From an uncultured delta proteobacterium (lineage in GTDB: Bacteria; Myxococcota_A; Polyangia; Polyangiales; Polyangiaceae), in the NCBI GenBank assembly GCA_903858055.1, contig CAIOHM010000194.1, positions 1 through 10,272 on the forward strand: 10,272 nucleotides of DNA, given 5' to 3'. Made by a program: the position numbers and the translations under genes. Of the stretch, positions 1 to 7,200 are shown in pieces (position 1 is the first letter of the stretch; each line of letters begins with the position of its first letter). The notes below the pieces were generated by a model that was given only the letters and a program-made list of their open reading frames with translations, did not search any database and had not been told where the DNA came from.

Positions 1-30
1 CCCTACCAGCAGCGCTTCGGCTACGCGTAG
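1..30 (+). CDS. C-terminal tail of an upstream gene (partial)
   Basis: Frame 1 from the window edge reads PYQQRFGYA and then a TAG stop. Eight of the nine codons end in C and all nine end in G or C, which matches the codon bias of the real genes here, while the other two plus-strand frames have poor third-position GC. Too little is present to name the product. The stop codon lies inside a perfect 10-bp palindrome (21-30) and a strong hairpin begins 8 nt after it, as expected at the end of a gene. Confidence 0.45.
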   Translation, partial: PYQQRFGYA

Positions 31-37
31 GACTACG

Positions 38-60
38 CGCTGCCAGCCGTGCTGGCGGCG
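38..60 (+). terminator. Terminator-like hairpin after the upstream gene
   Basis: Bases 38-47 pair with 51-60 to give a 10-bp stem (one U-G pair) around a 3-nt CGT loop. The core is GCCAGC-CGT-GCTGGC. It starts 8 nt after the TAG at 28-30. No T-tract follows, so it is not a classical Rho-independent terminator, but such hairpins often mark 3' ends in high-GC bacteria. A competing pairing exists (CTGGCGGC at 52-59 with GCCGCCAG at 77-84). No convincing -35/-10 promoter could be picked out of the remaining bases up to 158. Confidence 0.35.
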
Positions 61-147
61 ATCGCACGGACGGCCAGCCGCCAGGGCGTCAGCCGGACGC
101 TCCGGAAGAGGCCTCCCATGACTAGGCGATGGCCCCACCGTTACGGT

Positions 148-151
148 AAGG
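148..151 (+). promoter_or_regulatory. Ribosome binding site of the sulfotransferase gene
   Basis: AAGG lies 7 nt before the ATG at 159 and supports that start. Directly upstream is a small perfect inverted repeat, ACCGT-T-ACGGT (137-147), which could be an operator half-site or a small hairpin but is short enough to be chance. Confidence 0.5.
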
Positions 152-158
152 CGTCCTC

Positions 159-1388
159 ATGCAGGTTTTCGTCCTCGGCATGCATCGCTCGGGCACCTCG
201 TTGCTCTCGCGGGTGGTGCACGAGCTCGGCCTCTTCGTCGGTGAGCCGAACGAGCTGATGCCCGCGCAGCCGTGCAACGTGGAGGGCTTTTGGGAGCGCC
301 TCGACGTCTCCGAACTGAACGAGCGGCTGCTCGAACTCGCCGGCGGCAGCTGGGATTGTCCGCCGAGCCTGCGGGCGCTCGAGGGCGCAGCGGCCCGCCC
401 GAGCACCGTCGCGATGGAGGAAGCCGTCGCGCGCGCGCGGTCCATCCTCGCGCGCCTCGATCGCGAGGGCGACTGGTCGGTCAAAGATCCCCGTGCGTCG
501 CTGATGTGGCCGTTTTGGAAGCAGCTCCTCGCCCAGCCGCGCGTGCTCGTCGCCGTTCGCGATCCGTTCGAGGTCGCCGCCTCCCTCGTCGCCCGGCACG
601 GGTGCACCGAGACGCTCGGGCTCTCGCTCTGGAAAGCCTACAACGAGGCGATTCTCCGCTTCACCCGCGCCGACGAGCGCACGGTCGTCGCCTACCACGT
701 GCTCCTCGACGACCCGGCGCGCGAGACCCAGCGCGTCGCCTCCGCCCTCGGACTCCACGCAAGCACCGAGCGCGTCGCAGCGGCCTCGCGCGTGGCCTCC
801 GCGCCCCTCCGAACGCAGCGCAGCGCGACCACGGCTCGCCGCCTCGCGGAGCCGCGCTACGCGTCGCTTCGGCGGGTCTACGCGCAGCTGCTCGCAGAGG
901 CGGGCCCCGAAGCGTCGCGTGCCCTCGAGGTGCCGCGCTGGCCTCTGCGCCAGTCGATCGATGCCGCCACGGCGCACACGCGCTTCGCCGCGCTCGAACG
1001 GGGTTGGTCCACGCCGGAGCCGCAAGGTGTGTGGAGCTGCGCGAACACGGCCTCGCTCACCGTCGGCCCCCTGAGCGCTCCGGTGCGCGAGGCGAAGGTG
1101 CACGTGCGCGTGACTCTCCTGCCTTTCCTCGCGGGGGCATGCACGCGTCAGCGCGTTCGCATCGACCACGGGGCCGAGACCCTCCACGAGTCCGTTCTTT
1201 CCGAGCTGCGGCTCCACGCGATCGATGTCGTCGTCGCCCAGCCCGCGCGCGCGACGCACCTGACGCTCGACCTCCACCTCCCCGACGCGGCGAGCCCCGC
1301 CTCCTTGGGCACGGGCGCGGATCTGCGGACCCTCGCCGTGCTCCTCACCGGCGTGAAGCTCGAGCGCGCGCGGGCCCGCAAGGCCTGA
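159..1388 (+). CDS. Sulfotransferase family protein with C-terminal beta module
   Basis: 409 residues. The N-terminus VFVLGMHRSGTSLLSR (3-18) is the P-loop-like motif that binds the 5'-phosphosulfate end of PAPS in sulfotransferases. A KDPR motif lies at 109-112, and VAVRDPFEVAASL (131-143) matches the 3'-phosphate binding region (R-x-P-x-x-V-x-S-L). Together these indicate transfer of sulfate from PAPS to a hydroxyl or amine, plausibly on a sugar of the surface glycan encoded next door (inference). The catalytic domain covers roughly residues 1-200, and 200-270 is Arg/Ala-rich. Residues about 276-401 form a separate module beginning GWSTPEPQGVWS (282-293) and ending in a PASLGTGADLRTLAV segment (380-394). 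That pattern recurs as an accessory beta-sandwich in other polysaccharide-biosynthesis proteins. AAGG precedes the ATG by 7 nt. No signal peptide or membrane segment is seen, so it is likely cytoplasmic. It converges with hddC-gmhB, leaving 33 nt and no clear terminator hairpin. The acceptor is unknown. Confidence 0.85.
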   Translation: MQVFVLGMHRSGTSLLSRVVHELGLFVGEPNELMPAQPCNVEGFWERLDVSELNERLLELAGGSWDCPPSLRALEGAAARPSTVAMEEAVARARSILARLDREGDWSVKDPRASLMWPFWKQLLAQPRVLVAVRDPFEVAASLVARHGCTETLGLSLWKAYNEAILRFTRADERTVVAYHVLLDDPARETQRVASALGLHASTERVAAASRVASAPLRTQRSATTARRLAEPRYASLRRVYAQLLAEAGPEASRALEVPRWPLRQSIDAATAHTRFAALERGWSTPEPQGVWSCANTASLTVGPLSAPVREAKVHVRVTLLPFLAGACTRQRVRIDHGAETLHESVLSELRLHAIDVVVAQPARATHLTLDLHLPDAASPASLGTGADLRTLAVLLTGVKLERARARKA

Positions 1389-1421
1389 AGTCCTTCGCGG
1401 GCGAGCGACCCCGAGGCCGCC

Positions 1422-2636
1422 TTACGCCGAAGCGAGGCCTCCGACGTGCACGCGAACGAACGCATCGAGATCGCCGCCCGAAAAGAGGACCCCCCGCACC
1501 GCAACGGCACGCGCCGCCGCGATGTCGCTCTCCTTGTCCCCAATGAGCACCGAGCGCGCGACATCGACGGGCCAACGAGCCAGAAGAGCCGCGAGCATGC
1601 CCGGCTCCGGCTTCCGGCAGCCGCATGAAACGGCGAGCGCGGGCACCGACCCCTCCGGGTGATGCGGGCAAAACCGGAACTCGTCGACGTGCGCGCCGCC
1701 CGAAGCGAGCTCCGTCTGCATGAACCGGTGGAGGCCGGAGACCGCCTCTTCGCCGTAGAACCCGCGCGCGATGCCCGCCTGATTCGTCACGACGAAGACG
1801 AGCCACCCCGCGTCGTTGAAGCGCTTGACGGCCTCGCGAGCACCGACGACCCAGCGAAACGACTCGGGCTTGTGCGTGTACCCTGCATCTTCATTGAGCA
1901 CGCCGTCGCGGTCGAAAAAGACGGCCGGACGACGGCGCCCCGGGATCTCCGCGCGGGCGCGCTCGAGGTCCGCGGGGATGCCAATGTCGATGAAGTACCC
2001 GTCGTACCCGCGCGCGACGAGCGTTCCCTCGTGCACGAGCCGAGGGAAGACGTCCGCCTCGAGCGAGCACTTCCCCTCGGGCATTTCCTCGACGACCGCA
2101 CGCTGCACCAGGTAGATGCCCGCGTTGATGAGTCCGGGCCCCGTGACGCCCTTCTCCGCGAACGACGCGACGATCTCGTCCTGCAGCGACACGCGCCCGT
2201 AGCGCCCCGTGTCGTCGACGCCGCGCAACGCGACCTTCGCCTTCCACGGCACCCCGGCCCCAACGTTCTCGAGATCGAGGAGGTTGAAGTCGAAGCACGA
2301 GTCCCCGTTGAACAAGTAGAAGACCTCGCGCAGATCACCGAGGGCGAAACGCAACGCTCCCCCCGTTCCGAGCGGCGTTGGCTCGACGAGGCATCGAACG
2401 CGAGCGCCCACGACGGTTCGCTCGTGAAACGCCTCGAAAATGACCTCGGACTTGTGGCCGCAGAGCAGGAGGATCTCGTCGAAGCCGTGGCGCGCGATGT
2501 CGTCGAGGAGCCTCGCCAAGAAGGTGCGCTCGCCGATGGAGAGCATCGGCTTCGGGAGCTCTGCGGTCAACGCGCCGAGGCGTGTACCGAGACCGCCAAC
2601 GAGAACGACCGCTTGCCGACCGTTGGTCACGCTCAT
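1422..2636 (-). CDS. hddC-gmhB: Fused sugar-1-phosphate nucleotidyltransferase and heptose bisphosphate phosphatase
   Basis: 404 residues, two enzymes in one chain. Residues about 8-230 are a nucleotidyltransferase: VLVGGLGTRL (11-20) is the NTP-binding loop, followed by PKPM (28-31), the metal-site GDS (111-113) and INAGIY (170-175). This part resembles HddC, which makes GDP-D-glycero-alpha-D-manno-heptose. Residues about 236-390 are a HAD phosphatase of the GmhB/histidinol-phosphatase type: FFDRDGVLN (240-248, nucleophile D242 and acid D244), TNQ (284-286), a zinc cluster C323, H325, C338, C340, and GDKESD (366-371). GmhB removes the 7-phosphate of heptose 1,7-bisphosphate. The enzyme would therefore perform the last two steps of activated-heptose synthesis. 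The ATG at 2636 overlaps the gmhA stop as ATGA; there is no Shine-Dalgarno, so translation is probably coupled. A longer frame reaches 2759, but its extra residues are the gmhA gene read in another frame. The choice of GDP over another nucleotide is inferred from the hddA/gmhA context. Confidence 0.88.
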   Translation of the reverse strand: MSVTNGRQAVVLVGGLGTRLGALTAELPKPMLSIGERTFLARLLDDIARHGFDEILLLCGHKSEVIFEAFHERTVVGARVRCLVEPTPLGTGGALRFALGDLREVFYLFNGDSCFDFNLLDLENVGAGVPWKAKVALRGVDDTGRYGRVSLQDEIVASFAEKGVTGPGLINAGIYLVQRAVVEEMPEGKCSLEADVFPRLVHEGTLVARGYDGYFIDIGIPADLERARAEIPGRRRPAVFFDRDGVLNEDAGYTHKPESFRWVVGAREAVKRFNDAGWLVFVVTNQAGIARGFYGEEAVSGLHRFMQTELASGGAHVDEFRFCPHHPEGSVPALAVSCGCRKPEPGMLAALLARWPVDVARSVLIGDKESDIAAARAVAVRGVLFSGGDLDAFVRVHVGGLASA

Positions 2637-3220
2637 GAGGGGCGCTGTTCGCCGAAGATCGCGTCCTCGATGTACGCGCAGCTGAAGTGCTCCATGACGA
2701 GGTGACACTCCTGAATGCGCGGCGTCGAGGTCGACGGCGCGCGAAGGCAGACGTCGCACAGCGAGGCCATCTTGCCGCCCGTGTCGCCGGTGAGCCCGAT
2801 GACGACCAAGCCGCGCGCCTTCGCGGCTTCGATGGCCCGGAGAATGTTCGGCGAATTCCCGCTCGTGGAGATGGCGACAAAGACGTCACCGGCGCGGCCA
2901 TTCGCCTCGATTTGACGCGAAAAGACGAGCTCGTAGCCGTAGTCGTTCCCGATCGCCGTCAGGATGGACGTGTCGGTCGAGAGGGCGATCGACGCGAGCG
3001 CCGGTCGGTCGAAGTAGAAGCGGCTGACGAGCTCGCCTGCAAAGTGCTGGGCATCGGCCGCGCTTCCGCCGTTGCCCGCCACGAGGACGCGACCCTCCCC
3101 GCGGAGCGACGTGACACAGAGCTGCGCGGCCCGCACGACGTCGGCCATTCTCTCGGCGTCGGCCAGGAGCGCGCTCTTCACGCGAATCGATTCTGCGAGC
3201 TGTTCCTTCAAATCAACCAT
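2633..3220 (-). CDS. gmhA: Sedoheptulose 7-phosphate isomerase
   Basis: 195 residues, the normal length for GmhA, a cytoplasmic SIS-fold enzyme that converts sedoheptulose 7-phosphate to D-glycero-D-manno-heptose 7-phosphate, the first step of heptose-nucleotide synthesis. Sugar-phosphate binding signatures are AGNGGSAADAQH (48-59) and STSGNSP (118-124). The residues that bind zinc in the E. coli enzyme appear conserved: H59 and E63 in the first site, and Q170 and H178 in RIQECHLVMEH with the usual 8-residue spacing. The ATG at 3220 follows a GGGGGC run about 6 nt upstream and begins MVDLKEQL, like other GmhA N-termini. The frame extends to 3283, but that part lies over the 3' end of hddA and is not GmhA-like. 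The start overlaps the hddA stop by 8 nt, and its own stop overlaps the next start (ATGA). Confidence 0.93.
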   Translation of the reverse strand: MVDLKEQLAESIRVKSALLADAERMADVVRAAQLCVTSLRGEGRVLVAGNGGSAADAQHFAGELVSRFYFDRPALASIALSTDTSILTAIGNDYGYELVFSRQIEANGRAGDVFVAISTSGNSPNILRAIEAAKARGLVVIGLTGDTGGKMASLCDVCLRAPSTSTPRIQECHLVMEHFSCAYIEDAIFGEQRPS

Positions 3221-4241
3221 TCGAATGCCCCCATGCAGCGGCCCCGCTGCTCGTGAACGCCACGGGCAGCACGAGGTGACCACGCCCTTCGAGTGCGGCG
3301 CGAAGGTCGTGGCGATCCATTGCGTCGACGAAGAACATCATGAACCCGCCTCCGCCGGCGCCGCTCACCTTACCTGCCAAGGCACCGTGGTTCCGCGCGA
3401 ACGTGTCGAGCTCGTCGATGTGCGGGTTCGTGATGGTGCCCGCCATGCGTTTCTTGTTCTGCCACGCGCGATCGAGGATCGACGCAAAGCGAGGCAGCTG
3501 ACCCATGAGCAACGCCTCCTTCATGGCGAGCGCGTCTTCTTTCACACGGTGCATCGCCTCGAGCGAATCGCCGTGGCCCTTCGAAGCGTTGGCGATTTGA
3601 TCCTCGATGATGTGCGCGCTCTCGCGGGAGCGGCCCGTAAAGCAGAGGACCAGCGAAGCTTCGAGCTCGGTGAGGGTCGCCTCTTTCACGCGGAGCGGGT
3701 TCACGATGACGCGGTCCCCGTAGAACTCCATGAAATTCACGCCACCAAACGAGGCCGCGTATTGGTCCTGCTTGCCGCCCTTCAAGCCTGCGTCGACGCG
3801 CTCGATGTCGAAGGCCAAGCGCGCGATGTCGTACTCCCCGAGCGGGAGGCGCCACCACTCGGCGAACGCGCGAACCATCGCGACGACGAGCGTCGAGCTG
3901 CCGCCGAGGCCGCTGCCGTAGGGCGCGTCCGAGTGCGTGACCATCCGAAACCCGCGCGGGGCCACGTCGAATTCCGAGCGAAGGCGGTTGTAGACGCACT
4001 TGAAGAGGTCGAGCGTGCCGTCGCGTTCGAGCTTCGGGGCCACCGCGTACGAGGCCTGCGCGCCGTAGTCACGGGACTCGAGGTGAATCGCGTCGTCGAC
4101 GGTCTCGTCGATGTGGCAATACGCGTACATGCCGATGGTCGCGTTCAAGATCGCACCACCGTAGATGTCGGCGTAGGGGCTCACGTCGGTACCGCCACCA
4201 CCGAAGCCCAAGCGCAACGGCGCTTTGGAGCGAATGCGCAT
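3213..4241 (-). CDS. hddA: D-glycero-D-manno-heptose 7-phosphate kinase (GHMP family)
   Basis: 342 residues, close to the usual HddA length. The N-terminus KAPLRLGFGGGGTDVSPY (6-23) is the hallmark of the HddA/fucokinase branch of GHMP kinases. The ATP-binding motif is DAPYGSGLGGSST (105-117), and the third GHMP motif is KVSGAGGGGFM (291-301). GGKQDQYAASFGG (155-167) is also typical of the branch. HddA phosphorylates C1 of heptose 7-phosphate to give the alpha-1,7-bisphosphate, which is the entry to the GDP-heptose rather than the ADP-heptose (HldE) route. The adjoining gmhA and gmhB-containing genes favour heptose over fucose as substrate. The ATG at 4241 shares one base with the upstream glycosyltransferase stop (TGATG), with GGAG a few bases before it, inside the last codons of that gene. 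A longer frame to 4442 only shadows the glycosyltransferase gene. Confidence 0.9.
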   Translation of the reverse strand: MRIRSKAPLRLGFGGGGTDVSPYADIYGGAILNATIGMYAYCHIDETVDDAIHLESRDYGAQASYAVAPKLERDGTLDLFKCVYNRLRSEFDVAPRGFRMVTHSDAPYGSGLGGSSTLVVAMVRAFAEWWRLPLGEYDIARLAFDIERVDAGLKGGKQDQYAASFGGVNFMEFYGDRVIVNPLRVKEATLTELEASLVLCFTGRSRESAHIIEDQIANASKGHGDSLEAMHRVKEDALAMKEALLMGQLPRFASILDRAWQNKKRMAGTITNPHIDELDTFARNHGALAGKVSGAGGGGFMMFFVDAMDRHDLRAALEGRGHLVLPVAFTSSGAAAWGHSNG

Positions 4242-7200
4242 CAGCTCCACCGCCCCGCGTTGACGGTCTTCGGCAGAACGTCGTCGATGTTGTTGGTGCG
4301 CCGCTGCGCTTCGTAGAAGCGCACCATCGTGGCGTGCGCGGCCACGTCGAAGGCTTCGTAGGCTTCCACGAGGCGCGACCCAAAGGAATCCATGGGCCCC
4401 GAGAGGCGTTCGTGACCCGCCGGCAAGTCGATGCCCTGCCACGCCACCGCGGTGCCGACCGGGAGCACGCCGTGAGCGCAGGCCTCGATGACCTTACCCT
4501 TGATGCCCGCGCCCGAGAGGAGTGGCGCAATGGCAACGCGCGCGAGGCGGTACAGGTACGCGAGCGTCGCATCGGTCACCTGGCCGTGGACAATCACGCG
4601 CGGGTCCGCGTCGAAGGACGCGTTCTCGAAGCCCGAGCCGCACACGTGGAGGCGTGCCTCGGGCAGCTTCGCGCGAATCTCGGGCCACGCGCGCTCGAGG
4701 AACACCTCGATCGCCTCGCGGTTCGGCGGGTGGTTGTACGACCCCACGAAGAGGATGTCGCGCCGGGTCGCAACTTCCGACGCGACGGCAACGGGCTCAT
4801 GGTTGTACGGGAAGACGTCCACCACCGAGCGCGTGACGAACTTCTTGAGCAGCTCGGTCTCCTCGCGCGAGCAGGAGATGACCGCGTCGAACTTCGCGAG
4901 CGTGGCGCGGTGCCGGGCGACGTAGCGCGCCATCGAGCGCTCGACGAGCGAATCGCCGTGCACGTCGGCGGCGTCGGTGGGGAACGCGCGCAGCGCTTCG
5001 ATGTCGTGCAGATAGATCGACTTCGGGCACGTCAGCTGATCGAGGTGCCAGGAAAAATGCTCCGCGACCCCGAGGCGCGAGACCAGCACGTGCTTCACGC
5101 GCGTGCGGTGCTTCTCGATGACGGCGTCGAAGCGCGCCCAACCCTCTCCGCCGCTGATGACCTCGATGCCCATGCGCTCGAGGGATTTCGCGTACTTTCC
5201 GCGGTGGTTGTTCATCGGGACGAAGAGCACGTAGTTCTCGCGCTGCGCAGCGAGCGCGCGCAGGAACGCGTAGATGGTGCGGCTCCCCGCATCGCGATCG
5301 TGCTCGGGGACGTAGTGATCGAACACGATGACGACGGACTTCTGGCCGTCTTCGAAGCCCGTGTGAAACGGGCTCACGTCGGCGTTCTCGTTGTGGGTCG
5401 CGAGCACGCGGCGCCACTTCTGCACGAGCTTCTCGCGGTTGATGCGCTGGTAGGCCTTCAGCGTGTTGCCGTTCTCGTCCTGGCCCATGGTGGCGCCATC
5501 GAGGTGGGTCACCACCGAGTGGGGCGCGACGAGGACGTCGTAGCCGCGCTGGCGTACGGTCATGCAGAGATCGGACTCCTCGCAGTAGGCCGGCGCGAAG
5601 CGATCGTCGAAACCGCCGACCTCGTTCCAGACCGCGCGACGAACGGCGATCCAGCAGCCGCTCACGTAATCCGCCGCGCGCGTGTTGAAGAGCGACTCGG
5701 CGTCGAGCGCGCGGTTACGCCGGTAATTCCAGGCGCTTGCGTCGCGCCACAACATGCCGCCGTTCTCTTGAATCGTTCCGTCGCGGTTCAAAATGAGCCC
5801 GCCGACCACGCCCGCCCGCGGGAAGCCGTCGAAGGCGAGCAGGAGCTCGTTCACGGCGTCGCGGTGAACGATCACGTCGTTGTTCACGAGGAGCACGACC
5901 TCACCGCGCGTGCGTGGCACCGCGCCGTTGCAGCTCCTGAGGAACCCGAGGTTCGTCGCGTTCCGGTGCACGGTGACGAAGGGCAGGAAGTAACCAAGGA
6001 TCCAGCCGCAATCGATGTGCGCCGCGTCTTCCGCGACGAAGAACTCGATGCCCGCGGCGCCCGGCGACTGGATCGCGCTGAGCACGCACCGGAGCACGAG
6101 GTCGTCGCGACCGTAACTCGGGATGACGAAGCTCACGCGAGGCGTCTCCGCGACCGCCGACCGGAACGAGCGAAGCGTGGCGAGATCTTGAAGACCGAGC
6201 ATTCCGGGCTCGGGGTGGGTCACGTGCTCGAGCTTGGTGGGCAGGCCGAGCGGACGGAGCCAGCGCGCGGCCACGCGGTTCACGTCGTCGACGCCGCGCT
6301 TCGCCTTGCAGAACGCGAGAAGCGCGGGGTACTGCGCCGCGACGAACGCGTCGTCGACGTCGAGGAGGAACGAGGGGGTCGAGGCCCCCGCAGCGCCGCT
6401 CAGGTACGTGGCCAGCAGCGACCGCTTCGCCGCCCCCTGCGCCATCGACGCCGCGACGCCGCGGAACACCGCCGGGTCGAATTGCGGACAAAGGCGCGCG
6501 AACGCATCGACCCCGCGCTCGGCGAACGTCAGCTCGTAGGCGCGAAGCTCGGCATAAAAGTCGACGCCGTCGCAACCCTTTCGGTCGAGCACGGCGTGCG
6601 GCGCGATGCCCCGGAGCTCGCCCGAACGAAAGCTCGTGAAGACGCACGCGCCGCCCTTGCGCTGGGCCAAGAGGCAACGCTGACCGATCCAGTCATCGTC
6701 GAAATACGCGTGAAGCGCGCTGGCCTTGCGGATCGCCGGCGGCGACGAGAGCCACGCGAAAAGGGCGTCCGCGAGCGAGCCCGTTGCCGCGCGCGACACC
6801 CACGCCGCGTCGACGAGCGCCGACGGAGAAAGCGCCTCGTTTCGCGCGAGCGTGAGCCACTCGTCGAAGAACGACGGAGCCGTGCGCGCGCCGTCGACGG
6901 ACCGCCCGGCGAGGACCAGGAAGTCAACGTTCGAAAAGATCGCGTTCGGCCCCGCGTCCGCGCTCCCAGGCTGCGAGAAGTACCACTCGAGGGGGCTCGC
7001 GTGACCCGCCGACACAGGCTCCGCGACCGCGGCGACGAACTCGACGTCGAGCCACGGCGACGTGGCCAAGGACCACGACGACCGCGTGCGCAGGTAGTGA
7101 ACGGCGGCGTCGAGCTCGGTGTCGAAGGTCTCCTCCACCGCGGCCGCGTAGCGCGCCGCAGAGAAGAGCGCGCTCGAGGCAATCCGCGACGCGAGCGCGG

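Noticed and set aside
141..1277. A 378-residue minus-strand frame and a 424-residue plus-strand frame (272-1546) over the sulfotransferase
   Set aside because: No family motifs and skewed Arg-rich composition; the 409-residue frame has PAPS-binding motifs and a ribosome binding site.
1389..1421. Terminator between the converging sulfotransferase and hddC-gmhB genes
   Set aside because: Only 5-6 bp AGGCCT-type pairings reaching into the genes are present, with no T-tract.
3072..4316. Plus-strand frames antisense to gmhA/hddA (3072-4316) and to hddC-gmhB (1659-2705)
   Set aside because: They mirror conserved minus-strand enzymes and show no domain of their own.
4242..4442. Upstream extension of hddA to 4442 (likewise gmhA to 3283 and hddC-gmhB to 2759)
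   Set aside because: The extra residues are out-of-frame readings of the preceding gene, and the family N-termini begin exactly at the internal ATGs chosen.
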